From Pegea sp. RAD2-039 (Eukaryota; Chordata; Thaliacea; Salpida; Salpidae), in NCBI GenBank assembly GCA_034620365.1, contig JAQGEQ010000084.1, positions 1,860,001 through 1,924,000 on the forward strand: a stretch of DNA of 64,000 nucleotides. Reading direction: 5' to 3'. Below are positions 48,976 to 61,900 of the stretch, one piece after another (the stretch's first letter is position 1; the number at the start of each line of letters is the position of its first letter). The notes below the pieces were generated by a model that searched no databases, was not told the DNA's origin, and saw only the letters and a program-made list of their open reading frames with translations. The position numbers were made by a program, and so were the translations under genes.

Positions 48976-49984
48976 TTCGATTTCTCTGAACTTGATATGT
49001 ATAAACTAGCAACAAGTTTTCTTTTATTTCTACCTATAAAGTCAAGTTTTCGAATAAAGAAAAAAAAAGGTTCCCTTTCTTTTGTTCCGTACTTACAAAG
49101 GTGGTGAATGAAAACAAAGAAAGGAATATAGCAACTAAACTCGGTGTACATAGCTTGGTAGAAAGCAAATATAGGTTTTTAATCATTACAATTCATCAAA
49201 AAGTAATGTTAAGGTCACAACTGAGCTTATTCTACTTTTTTTGTATTCTTTAAGTGAATCACCTCTAAGTTCTCTATATTATGTTAATATGAATCTTGAT
49301 TCTTATTAACACTTTTCTTTTAGCTGAAACTAGTACTTCGCGTTTCGCTGAAGTTATCATTTGATTTAAACTAAAAAGTATTATGAAATATTGCGATTAA
49401 CTAATAAAGTGAAATAGAGTAATAAATACTGTGGAATATTAACCCGAAAAGTACCTTTACGCTATGCCCTCTAAACTACCTCAAAATAACATTGAAAGTT
49501 CTAATTTACGCTTAATTACTTATTAGGTGGTATAGAAAAGTATCTTGATAAAATTATAATTTAATAATATATTGTGTATCTCCGTATTTTTACAACCTTT
49601 AATTTAGGAAGTTAAATTACCTTTTTGTGACATCTTTATTTTAATTTACATTAATTCAGTTAGTGAAGATATCAATTCCTTGATTCTGATTTGCAAGATT
49701 AAAAGTAATAATTAAACCTATCTGCCAAAGCGGTTTGCATCTAAGAACGTTTTAGTGAGCTTAGGTCAGATTGAAGCACCTTTTGCTTGTGTGCCCAACT
49801 CTTACTTTATACCATTCAGCTCTATTTAGATGCTAAATAGCAGAGTTTTGCTGAAAAGCATTCATCTAATGTCAGGATCGCTCACTCACTAGTTCATTTC
49901 TTTTATATTTTATGAAGATGAAAAATAAATAGCTTAAAATGTCTTAAAATGTCAAATTGTTATAAAAATAAAGATTTAAATATT
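48976..49984. other. 5' flank of the NWD1-like gene
   Basis: AT-rich DNA between the NWD1-like start codon and the broken LINE. On the minus strand, AAGTTCAG ends at about 48988, 12 bases before the ATG, and could be a splice acceptor. About 49690-49880 is less AT-rich and may be further repeat material, but I could not identify it. Confidence 0.35.
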
Positions 49985-52560
49985 TCTGAAAGCTACAAAA
50001 ACCTTTCTACAAGGGCTACAATCGCTACGATGGATACAAAGATGTTTCTGGGACCCTTTTTATGAACAAGAGTAATGATAGCTTTCTTCTAAATTTGTGG
50101 AACTCTTCCTCGCCTCAGAGTGATGTTAAACAGTAGCGATAAAGAGGAAGTAGTTTTTTTTTAAAAGCTGGGATCTAATCTGGGATGTTGGAAACTGATG
50201 GTTTTAAAGAAGAAATAGGCTTAGCTACCATATCGACCGTATTGTCAAGATCTATCATCTCTGAGATATTTGTAATAATGTTGGAGTAGGAAAGAGAAGA
50301 AGTATTGCCATCATCGGTTATAAAAACACTATTAAATTGATTGTTTAGCAATTCAGCTTTATTTTCTGGTTCCATCACAAGCTGGTTGCTGTTATCAAGC
50401 AATGGAAGTAATTTAGATCTCGCCTTAAGCTTGTGATTTATGAAGCCAAAAAACGTTTTCTTGCTAGGTGAAAATAAGATTGCGCTTTCTTGATGGAAGT
50501 GTATACCTTAGTTTGTTTGTATAGGAGGTTTTTTAAATGTTATAAATTCCTTAAATATTTGAGTAAATGTGTTTTTTGTTGACTTTATAATAAGGCATGA
50601 GCTTCTCAATTGAATCTTTAACGATGCTAGTAAACCTTGAGTAAATAGTACTGATGTCTTCGATAGAGTTAAAAACAGAAATCCAGTCAACACCTGATAG
50701 AAACTTATTAATACCGTTATAATTTCCACGATAAAAATTCCTTTTGCTTGAAGTTTTAACGTTAATTGAAAAATTTGATGGAGCTTAAAATCAATCATGT
50801 TGTGATCGTATGTTAATGCAAAAGGTTCTTTCTGATCAACGTAGATAATGTTCTCAGGTTTTGATGTGATAATAAGATCCAAAGTATTACCACTAACTTG
50901 GGTTGTAAAAGTAACCATCTGAGATAGATTATTGGCATCGAGGAAGTTTACAAAGGTATGACTTAGTATGGCTGGATTAGGATTGTCACCATCCAAGTTA
51001 AACGATTTTCCCGTAAATGCTGAATTCGGGTTATTCCAATCAATTTTACTAAAATTAAAATCCCCCAAAATATATAACTCAGGACACACAATACTCTTCA
51101 GAACCTTCAATAAAGCCTTAATAGTAACCTCATCATTAATTTTAGAGGGTGCTAGGTAGGTACATATAAAACGAGAAAATTTGGACTTTGAGTAATAACA
51201 CCACCGCCTCTACCATACAGTCTGTCACAATACAAAGCACAAAAACGATTACCCTCAACCAGAAAAGAATCAGGATATAACGGCTTCAAACAGGTTTCAG
51301 TAATAAAAACAAATGTGAAATCTTGAGTATGCAAAAGAGCTTTTAATTGGAAAATTTTTGTTAATAATCGACCGCGCGTTGAAGAACATACCTAGTGTAA
51401 TCGAAGAATTGTATTTTCGACGTTCGTAAGATTTGATGATAGGCTTCTGTGGATTGATATATTGGGCTGGAAATATGGTATTCACAATTGCGGAGAGAAT
51501 GTGAAAAAAGAAGATGTGAGTCCAGTGGTTATTTGCCACTTCCGTTTTTTTTACAACCTTGATAATTGTCAAGGCCCATGGTGGATCTCGAACCTTGTAT
51601 TTGAAATCAGTTGGTTGTTCCTTCTGATTTCGGTTATACTCCTCTTTTACAAGACGCTTATTTTCTAAGCGATCATCTTCACACATATCATGCGCTACTC
51701 TAATGCACTCGAATTTTTTGTCAAGTTTTAGCTTATACAGCTTGGCAAGAAACTTGTGTTTGTCCCAACTTTCCTGAAAGAACACTTTCAACGGTCTTTG
51801 ATGATATGAGCTTTTTGCTCCAAGTCTGGTCATTGATACCTTTGGAACGTTCACAAAATCAAGGCTTTGAGAGAACATTTAATTAAAAAACTTACTGTCA
51901 TCATCTTTATCAGTCTCACAGCCACTAAAGATGATGACATTGTTTTCTCTATCTTCACGGTCCAAAGTAAGTTTTTGTGCGTGGCGGTGACCTTCTTGGC
52001 AAGAAGCTGCACCATGCTAGCATTTTTCTCGGAATCGGAATCACCGACCACCGAGGCCCATGTGACAAGTTTCTTTGTAGAGGCATCCAGTTCATCCATT
52101 GATTTAGAGAAACTAGAAATTTTTTAGACAGAATTTGTTCAGACTGAAGCTTAGAAATTTTCTCGTTGATTTTGGCAACATCGTTCCCAATTTTAGATTT
52201 AAAGTCGGCCAATTCAGCAGATACAGATTTGCTGATGTCGAATTGTAGGTTTGAATTAGAATTAGAGGTGGTAGATGTTAAGTCAATGGTTCTACTTTTA
52301 ATTCAGAACCATTCAAACTCCATTTGCTTCATCTGTTTGTTATCAAATATATCATAAATTTTCTTGCTCACATCACTACAGGTGAGATGAAACCAACAGA
52401 GGTATTGAATACATTTTATTGCCGGATCTTCACCAGAGCAAATTTTATTGCAGGATTGAAAATTGCCATTGCAAGCTTGTTTTGATGAAGTCGGCTTGTC
52501 AGAATTTTTATGTATACTGGAACGTAATTCTTGCCCATTTTGTTTGGTTACGGAAAAGAC
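49985..52560 (-). mobile_element. Broken CR1-type LINE: ORF1 with PHD-like finger, endonuclease, start of reverse transcriptase
   Basis: On the minus strand, in order: a PHD-like zinc-finger segment (frame 52512-52303, with Cys pairs and CWFHLTC); a coiled-coil and nucleic-acid-binding ORF1 remainder (about 52212-51500, with REDRENNVIIFSG and IRVAHDMCEDDR); an AP-type endonuclease (about 51400-50500, with MFFNARSI, FITET, RLYGRGGG, ILGDFN and a degraded DHN site); a linker (50402-50175, ELLNNQFNSVF); and the first part of a reverse transcriptase (VHKKGPRN near 50040). A PHD-like finger in ORF1 is typical of CR1/L2-clade elements. Many frameshifts and stops break it up. The copy lacks nearly all of the reverse transcriptase and the 3' end, which is unusual because LINE copies normally lose the 5' end. 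Confidence 0.82.
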
Positions 52561-53519
52561 TAATCTTTTACTACGAAATTATTTTTTACAGATGCTTATA
52601 TTACGTTTGGTTTATATTAATGTCAAATTTTTAATCTTAGGTACAATATTTGTTATATGTTGCAAGTAAAACCCAACAAAAGTCATTTTAAAAAGTCGAA
52701 CATAAAATACTTTTTGCATGATTGCTGTTATAAAATGCGTAAAAGTACAAAGTTTGTAAATACCAAAATCAGGCCAATTAAATTTTTTTAAGTAAATAAG
52801 TTTTGATCGATTCATTTAATTCTAAAGCGTTTATTATACTTATATCAAGGATACTTATATAATTATATACTCATATCATTCATATATTCAACATTTTGAT
52901 TAAATTGTTCATAAATCATTTGTTTAAAAAATCCAAAGTTTATTTGTTTAGGCCTAAGGTCAGTTGTTTTAATTTGATTACTTTAGAAACATATCACTTA
53001 TTTTTGTTGATTTTAATAATATTGTTTATTATAATGAAATAAATTTTTGATTAGAAATAATTATCATTACTCTAAAACTATAATTTCTTAGATTTCTTAC
53101 TTAGTTTATCTTTTAAAATCTGATGAACTTATAAATTACTTAAGTGTACACATTACCATCTGAGGATTTTACTAAAGCTTAAAATTAATAGGTCAGTTCA
53201 TGGTACTGTTTACCACCAAATATAAGATCTTTTGGAATGACAAATTTTTAGTCCTATTCACCAGAGTTTTACTGGTAAAAAAAAAACTAATATCTATCTA
53301 ACTGACTTTTGTTATTTATTATGTTTCAGATAAACCAGAGTTGCTAGTTTTATGAATCAAAGTTTTGTCTTCCTCTTTAATAATCAATTACAAATTATCT
53401 GTGTTTTATTGAACTTATGATAATTACTTGAAATTTTTGACTTACTCTAAATTAGATTTTTCTTAATTTTTTAAATAAAGATTTACTTTAAAAGATTAAA
53501 ATAATAGTCATATAAAGTA
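52561..53519. other. AT-rich spacer between LINE pieces
   Basis: About 960 bp with no recognisable gene or RNA. It separates the 5' LINE portion on the minus strand from the LINE 3' end on the plus strand. Confidence 0.35.
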
Positions 53520-53775
53520 AGAATCATTCGTGTTTTTCAAGCAGAAGTTGAACCCTTATAATTTTGCCACCATTGTCATTTCTAAACTTTGATTTTTTCC
53601 CCTTTATTATATTATTAACATTCTATGCAATTGTTCAGTGTTATATGCTTTGAGTGGTACTGATAATAGTTACATCTCTAACTTCATAGATATTATTTGT
53701 GAGAATGTGTGTTAGCGAGAGGTTCTCGCTTCAAGCACCTTCCATCTCATTTATTGTAATAAATTAATAGTACCT
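53520..53775 (+). mobile_element. 3' terminal fragment of the same LINE family
   Basis: The sequence begins within the last coding residues of the reverse transcriptase (FKQKLNPYNFATIVISKL followed by a stop) and continues through a 3' UTR ending near AATAAATTAATAGTACC. It aligns by eye, in the opposite orientation, with 610-370 over about 230 bp. Shared strings include AGTTGAACC, GCCA.C.TTG.CATTTCTAA, TGTTATATGCTTTGAG, TATTATTTGT and ATGTGTGTTA.CGAGAGGT. It is an extreme 5' truncation and lies about 55 bp upstream of the IAH1 start codon. Confidence 0.8.
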
Positions 53776-53829
53776 ACAATTTTATTTTTTTTAGATTTTT
53801 ATAAAAATAAGCTTGTGAAGGATTTCAAA

Positions 53830-55249
53830 ATGTCATGGCCTAGAATAGTTCTACTTGGAGACTCTATCACACAATATTCATTTCAAGAACTAGGTTGGGG
53901 TTCTTATATTCAAAATTTATTACAAAGAAAGTGTGATGTTTACAACCGGGGTTACTCCGGTTATAATACAAAGATGATTTTATCAAAATTGAAGCTCATT
54001 CTAAATGATCACCTGATGAAAGTGAGCTGAATATGTTTAAAACTCGAAAAAAAGTTATTTTCTTAATAATCTGAAATTTCTCGAATGAATTGAAATATTT
54101 TATGTTTGATACAGTATATGTTTGAAGTACAAATAAATAATTTTTTCAATGAAATATTCATCTAGACCAGATATTGTTTTGATAATTATTAATTTTAATA
54201 TTGCTTTGATAGTAGAATGAGTGATTATTCTAAAAATTTGGTTGTTTCTGTTATAGAATATTGTAGCAATCACTTTATTCTTGGGTGCAAATGATGCAGC
54301 TTTACCTGAAATTAGACCTGGACAACATGTTTCATTAAAAGATTATGAAAATAATCTTCAAGAATTAATTGACAAAGTGTCTTCTTATGGAGTTCAGCCT
54401 GACAAAATTATTGTAATTACTCCTCCTCCTGTCTGTGAAGAGGTGATCTCAGATCTTATATTTATTGATATTTCAGTTTTGATCTCTAGCAAGTTTATCT
54501 CTTTTTTAATTTAAATAGCTTTCTTTTTATTTGTTAGAACATTGCAGGTTTCGTTTATCACAAAATAACACTTATCTATTGATTTGAAATGTTTTTCAAT
54601 ATATAAATTAATTACTAAATATTAACTAATGGTTTTTAATAAACATTGTATAAGTCATTGGATAAAAAGTTTCTGGAAAATCTATTTTTATTATTCATTT
54701 ATTGAATATAATTTATAATGTTGAAAGCTTTAAATACTTCTTGAAAGAAAAAGTTTAAATTGATTCATTCATTTCAAATAAAATATAATTATCTGTTTGT
54801 AACAAGCTATCGTTTCTAAAACTTTTTTTTATTAGCTTATAATCTGTTGGTATTTTTCAGGCCTTATTACAAGATATAATTAGCAAAGGCGAAGGAGAAG
54901 TCTGTACAAGAACAAACAACAACGCCAAAAGATATGCTCAAACTTGTATTCAAGTTAGTTTTGATGAAAGAACATTAACATATCACAATTTTCTCGAATC
55001 ATCTTTTCAATTGATCTTTTTTGAAAGGTTGCAAAGAAAAACAAATGCCGAAGTATCGATTTATGGACTTGTATGACAACACAACAAAACATCAACTATT
55101 CGGACTTTCTATCTGATGGTCTGCATTTATCTGAGAAAGGCAATCAATTTCTAGCAGAACTGCTCCAACCTCATATAGAAGAGCTCACAAACGATCTCTC
55201 TGTTAATCTTCCTCTTTGGCGAGAGTTTAAATACGATGATGAAGAATAA
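53830..55249 (+). CDS. IAH1: Isoamyl acetate-hydrolysing esterase 1 homologue (4 exons)
   Basis: SGNH/GDSL-family hydrolase thought to cleave short acetyl esters. Exons: 53830-54021, 54257-54442, 54861-54953, 55028-55249. These total 693 nt, giving 230 aa (human about 248). The start is the ATG at 53830; an upstream in-frame GTG at 53815 is ignored. Catalytic blocks are visible: GDSIT (residues 10-14, Ser12 nucleophile), GGWG-like [23 protein letters not shown] (Asn76, block III) and the C-terminal [10 protein letters not shown] with Asp187 and His190. VCEE at the exon 2 end and LPLWREF near the C-terminus are also family-typical. It converges with GOPC on the other strand. A LINE 3' end sits just upstream, and TTATTTTTTTTAG ending at 53794 could be a splice acceptor. 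Confidence 0.92.
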
Positions 55250-56207
55250 TTCTGCTTTCGATTTTCAAATTATTTATAAATATCAACATTTTGTGACTTT
55301 TTTATTTAATTTATGAAAATTGTTCTTAGATTCATCCTGATTATATTTCCAAAAATTTTAATAAATTCTTCATTTCTGTATTGATGAAATAAGTTCTTGA
55401 TTATATTTGTCTTTATTTCATAATTTACAAAATATTTCTTGAAGAAGTGAAAGCAATCAGATATTATCTAATCATATAAGTGAATGTTGAAAGAATTGTT
55501 CAATATTTTCGATTACTATAAAACGAAAGTCAATTCGATTTTTATAGTAGCTTTTGTTTTATGCTGATTTTTAGGGTTTTTTTCAGCATTACAGACTTCA
55601 ATATGTTTTGAATCCTGGCTTAAGCTTGTTTCTTTTTCACACCATATGGTCAAAATCTATTTTTATAAATTAAAATCTTATTTATATCGAAACTAATTTA
55701 TATCTGAAAATTTGTAAAAGCTTCGCTCCAAAAATTCTCCATACAATTTAAAAAAGTCGAATAAATACAATAAATTGAAGCTTTTACAAAGAATTTGGTG
55801 TTTTTATTCCAAAATAGTGTCACTGAAACGATCATTAGGAAATAATATTAACAAAAATGACAAACTGTAAATTGCTTCATGCGACAATAAATAAATAAGA
55901 TGAAGTTATATTAACAGTTATTGCACTATATTCAGCCTGTTTACATAAGATTATAATTGTTAAAGCAATATTAGTAATTTACAAACTCAATTTATAGTGA
56001 TTAAAGATGTCGTTGTAGAAATACCATTTTTTAAAGTTTTTATGAAAAAAATACTTAAAAAAGTCAAGATGCGCTAGAACATTTGCGCTTTTAAATAATC
56101 TCTAAAATTATCATAAAATTATCTTTATGAGCTGAATACTTCCAAAATAAACTGCATTTATAAATAAAAATGAGTAGAGTGTATAAGAAGAAATAAGAGG
56201 ATGAAAA
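55250..56207. other. 3' intergenic region between convergent IAH1 and GOPC
   Basis: About 960 bp shared by the 3' ends of two convergent genes. AATAAA at 55360-55365 could end IAH1 transcripts. The rest is AT-rich and holds nothing else I can name. Confidence 0.4.
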
Positions 56208-58937
56208 TTATTCAGTTTCCGATTCTGTGACTTCTGAATTGGTGCTGAGTGCAGATGACAAGCTAGCTTCGATACCATTCTTTGCATCATCACCACTTTT
56301 CTCTGAATCATCATCTTTTTTATCATTTTTATCTTCTTTTTTATCATTTAGAAATGTTTTAGTCTGGTTAGCTGACGTTTCACTGAAATAGGAAATTATG
56401 ATTTATCCATTTTGAACATACTCTATAAAGCTTTAGTTGAAACGGTTACAAGTTGTTGCTGATATTTGGGTCGAAATAAAAAGTCTACTAACAAGATCCG
56501 ATTCATATCAGGCATCTCAACTCCAAAATTTACTTCTTCTTCTTCATTTATATTCTCCGGAGCCACTGACAAAACTTCAAGTTCAAGCTCCTTACACTGA
56601 AGAAGATTAACAAAATATTATCTTCTAAACTAACACATCAACTAACTTTTTGAGAGAGGATAGACACAGCTTGCGCGTGAGTAGAGTTTTGTAAATCGAT
56701 TCCATTCACTGATAGAATTGCATCTCCTACATATACTTCCTCAAGTTTATCAACAACTGAATTCTTGTGAATTTCTGATATCAAGATTGGGATACCATGG
56801 TCTTTTCCTCCCTATCAAAAAAGTCGATGAAAAAGTCCTTCAGTTATCTTTCGGTACAAGTAAGTGATTTACTCAATTAAATCAGAAATGAAAAAAGAAA
56901 CCAAAACCTTTTAAGAATTTACATCAAAAAGAAATTGGATTTATGAGTCTTTTAATAAGTTTAAAAATGTGGAAACTAAAATGTCACTAAAATACCAATG
57001 ATTTTAAGCAAGATGAAGAAAGGATAAAAAAAATAGAAGAAAGCTTCGATATGAGTAATGAAGAATTTAAATTATCAAATCGATTTGAAGCTCGTTAAGA
57101 CTGAATTAAAAGCAGTGATGATACAAACCTATTACAATTTAAATCAGATTAAAATGATGACAAATTATTCTTGAAAAGAAGCTTTTAAAGATTTTATCTG
57201 AGAGATATCATTAAGCTTTTAGCAGAAAAAAATCTGCCGCCAAAAAGGTTCAACTTTGGCAGTCAAATAAGCAATTGTAAAAATTGAAGTAGGATAAAAG
57301 CAAAAAAAATTAAAAGAACATTTATCAACATTGACATGAAGCAGTTGAAATATCGATTGTACCGTAATATTGATTCCAAGTCCTTCGGAATCCTTTTTTC
57401 TTATGGATATTTTTCGTGTTTTACCCAAATCATTTTCATATTTTTCTTTCTGAATATTAAAACTTGTTACTAACATAAAAGAAATGCTTAAAGTATGGTA
57501 GGAATGCTTATATAAGACACGAAATTGAGTTGTACTACTTTGAAGGAGGCTGATGGTGGATTACTTTTCCTACAAGCTTGTACAATAGTTTTATGGCGGT
57601 GCAAATGTATTTCAGATTCCAATTGTCCCCACATCTTTTTATAGTTTGGAGGTTTAACATTTCTTCCTAATAATTGAATCTGTTGAATTCTGAAAATAAG
57701 AGTTTTGATATTTCTTATTGAAGTATATATGCTTCAAATTAATGCTTTTTCGATGAGCACTACACGAAAAAATTATGATAATATGATTAATTAGCTTGTT
57801 AAAAAAATGAAGGTTAATTATTTGTTAAACATAACAAAGCTAAAATAACTTGCAATCTGCCAACTAACCTTCCAGCCAGCTCTTTATCCAAATACTTGGC
57901 AGCTAACCTACTACCATATAACTCAGTTTCCATGTTAGCAACATACTGAATCATTTGAGCTTGTTCTTTTCTTAACATTTTTAATTCAGTTTTTGCTTTT
58001 GTGAGGCTCAATGTGTCTTTATGAAACGTGGACAGTTCATCATTCTATTGTACAGTGTTTAAATGTTTAAAATGTCATTGTAGCATCAGAAACTACATTA
58101 AATTCTTTAAATCAGCTTGATATGAAAATTGAGACAATAAACAGTATAGGCTTATCTTATATATATCTCAAACAGGTTGAAATTTAACCATATAACTGCT
58201 AATGTAGAGGAATTGTAAGTTGTCAAACAGTCATATAGTTTGTTTTCTACAACAAATTCTCTTTTAAAGATCTTTTTAAAAAAAACAATCAAAACTTTTG
58301 AGATCAACAAAATTTGAACAATGATGATTAAGATAGATTTACTTCAAAGTATTATGTCTTAACTGTATCTCTTAAAGAAGCTTGATAAATCAACTCCAAT
58401 CAAATTTTTATGTCAAAGAGAATAGTTATTATTTAGATAATTGTTAGAAAAACAAAGCTTACAAGGTTCTTTTTAATAGCGTCTAAGTCTTCTGCTTCAT
58501 CAACAGAAGATTTTCTTAAAGAATGAAGTTGCACTTGAGCTGCATGACATTGCCTAACTAGCTTTTCCATCTCGATTTTTGCAGTTTCAAACTTTGCAGA
58601 AACATCAATATAATCTGTTCTAATGTTCAACATTTGTGCCTAAAAATAAAAAGATTGATAAAGTTATAGATACAGAAAATTCAATTCTTATCACACCCAA
58701 ATAAAATCAATCACTTACTTCTAATTTTGCGTTTGTTTGTGCTATGCACTGAGTTTTATGACAAAGTTGAGAAAAACATGAGTTCATAGTCAGCATATAA
58801 GATTTAACAGAATCGGGAACATCACAAAATTCATCATCTTCAATATCTGTTAAAACTAAATCTAAATCCACAAATGCTCTTTCAAACTCTTTCGATAACA
58901 TTTCCATACAATGTAACATAGGAACCGCAGTAGTCAT
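56208..58937 (-). CDS. GOPC: Golgi-associated PDZ and coiled-coil protein (GOPC/PIST/CAL, 8 exons)
   Basis: Trans-Golgi scaffold that sorts membrane cargo. The family binds Golgin-160, syntaxin-6 and TC10-type GTPases through its coiled coils and cargo C-termini through its PDZ domain. Exons on the minus strand: 58937-58719, 58639-58463, 58044-57869, 57689-57539, 57449-57363, 56811-56647, 56596-56493, 56382-56208. These total 1254 nt, giving 417 aa (human 454-462). Visible: an N-terminal block with [15 protein letters not shown] and [10 protein letters not shown]; a long coiled coil with the highly conserved [12 protein letters not shown] (about 178-190) and [18 protein letters not shown]; and a PDZ domain with GLGINIT (about 264-270), [14 protein letters not shown] and [10 protein letters not shown]. 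The tail is a Lys/Asp-rich then Ser/Thr/Glu-rich segment unlike the vertebrate C-terminus. Confidence 0.94.
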
Positions 58938-61900
58938 CTTGGATTACAAAACTTTTATATAAACTTAAGAAAATATAATTCCTGAAGTTAAGAAGAATTA
59001 CTAATTTTCAATTTTGATTATATGTAGAAACAAACACATGAGAAATTTGATGAATCTTTATAATGTTATTTAATAACTAAAACAGTTTATTCATATTCAG
59101 AAAAAACCAAAATTTATATGAAATAATATCATTAAGTATACAATGTTGTGGATAAAATTCAATTTTCTAATTATTTGTATACATAAACTATGAATAATTT
59201 AGAAAAATAAAACTAATGCTAACTGAAAAATTAAAATAATTATAAAATTTTATCTTAGTCTAGATTAAAACTTTTTTTAACATCTTATTTCAAAAACAAC
59301 CAAAATGATAAAACAGTTAATCCTTCAGATAAATAAATAATTGAAATTCATAAGAACTAATTTATATACATTTTATAAGTGGATCGTCAAACCCAAATTA
59401 CAATTTTCACAATAACACTATAATTAATAGCCTTTACAAGTATAAACAAAATTTATAGAACATCTTATAAAACATATTTACAAGTTGTAGTAAATGTTTA
59501 TTTTTATTTCAGTTTCGCCCATTTTGTTGATCATCAGTCAATGATTAATTTAAATTTGATTTGTATACATACTAAATATATAATTTTTCTCGAGTGATTT
59601 TTAAAAGAAAAAATATTTTGGTCAATTCCATACTTCAATATAGCTATTTAATCTAATTTATTAATTAGCTAATAAAATCAGTTAATACTCAGACCAATCT
59701 TTGCTTAATTTAAAATAAACCTATTTAGCTCTTGTAGGCTATTTCATTTGTTACTTCAAGTTAAATTTTAGGCAGCTTGTATAAAAATAATTTAATTCGA
59801 ATAGTTGTATAGAACTTTTTTTGCGATGGTTGTGTTATTAATATAATCTTTTACACGAATGATACATTTCAGTGCGTTTATGATAATAATTATGTAATTT
59901 ATGTAAGACTATCATACAACTTTCTAGAGGTTCTTTTATAATAGAAAACAATGTCCAGTAAAAATAAATACTTGAGAACTACTTTTTTTACGATGTTCCA
60001 GTACTTTTGATAGATATTAAAAAGTGAATTTCAATTAAATAATGACAATTCAAATCTTTGGTTTGAAAAATGTCATTTGTAAAGATTTGACTACACTTTG
60101 TACTACAGATGTAAATATTTCACTTTATTTTACTTAGCCCGTGCTACTCTCAGGCGTACTTTTGATAATTTTTAGATATTTTTTAATTTTTATTTAAGTT
60201 TTTGCAAAACTAGAACTTTTACAGCGTTTTTTCAGGTATGTACCCAAAACATTAGAAGGTTAAACTAAAATCTAAGTTTTGTGGTTAAAATATAATGACT
60301 TTTTTCTCTTTTAAATTGTTATTGATTTTTTTTACAAAATGTTCAAATGTAAATATAGTTTATCTTGCTTTACGTAAGAATTCATAATCAGATTTATTTA
60401 CATGGAACATATTTAGGTCAACTTTACTGTAAGTTGTTTTGATTTTCTGTGATTTGATGTTTTAGTAATGAAAAAATTGCATTAATTTTTTGCTAAATCT
60501 GTTATCTTAGATTTGTTTTAAATAACAAAATATTTTCTCATATAATACTTTACTACTAGTAATTGATGACGTAAATATTTTCAAAATTCAAAGATGTTTT
60601 TCAATAACTTCGGATTTAATTAATATTTTATAAACAATTTTTTGAATAGCACTGAATCCTAGGTACAGTTTATAAGGGTCTGTTGTAATATTTTACTTAA
60701 TTTGTTTGAAACCCAACATTATTCACACTCAAACATTAAAACTATTTTTTTTCATCTATTCATTAAATTGAATGAACATTATTATCAGTTTTTTCGAAAA
60801 AGCATTTTTGATGAGCAATAAATTTAATCTAATTAAATAAGTTAACTACAAGTGAATGTGGTAGATAGAATGAAAAATACATAAAAATGATATGTAATAC
60901 CAGTGTAAAAAATTTTTAACGATAAATATATCTAAAATACTTAAATGAGCAAAAAAGAAAGAATCTAGAACAAATTTACATAATTGAAAACTTCTGTAAA
61001 AATAAAGCAATATATAACTTACAATAATCAATAAAAAGCATGCATCTAATAAGCAAAAGAATCATTCTAAACTAAATCATGTTATTCTGAAAATTTTGTG
61101 ATAATTTGTGAAAATTTTGTGATATGGTACATCACTGTAATTTAATTAAATAATAATTAGAGTGCCAAAGCTTGTCAAGCTAAGACAATGTTGTAAAATA
61201 CTATCTAACTTTTGACTTATATGTTTTATGATTTATATCATGACATGTAGTGAGTAGCTTAGAACTCTCTAATAATTGATAGTAGATCTATCATCAAAGC
61301 AACAAGGCAAAGTTTTATTAACTCTAGCCTTATGATTTTTATGAAAGTATTATATTTTGTAGTATATGATTTCGAAAGATGCTATTATAGCTTGTAAAAA
61401 CAAGTAAATCGTAATTTTAGAATAATTCTTTAATATTAACGTACAAATAGTAAACAAAAAAATCTAAAGAAAACTATTAATATTACAATTCTTAAATAAT
61501 ATTCAAATAAAAGTACTTTAATTATATCATTTTTCAAAATCAGATTTAACAATTTCTATAAAACTTGATTATATTTAGTTTTTTGTTTTTAAAATTTACT
61601 CCCTAGAATTTTAGAAACTTTTAAATCAATTTAGACTTTTATTTGGCTTGTCTTATATTTTTGACACTTGGTTTTAGTTACTTCATCAACTTTTATAACT
61701 TTCGACAAATGTTGAAACTTTTAGCTCGTGATTTTTATTGACTATAATTGACTGCGAAAGGTTTAAAAACATTTGTTACGGTGATGCTTAATTGCTATTT
61801 CAGTTTTGCAAATAATAGCAGCAAAGTTGAATTACGCATTGACTGCATTATCATTTCATCAATAATTTTTGAAATTGTAAACTTTTTAACCTCAATAAAT

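Noticed and set aside
50175-51878. Series of minus-strand frames that might be taken as separate host genes
   Set aside because: They line up in order as ORF1, endonuclease and reverse transcriptase of a single degraded LINE.
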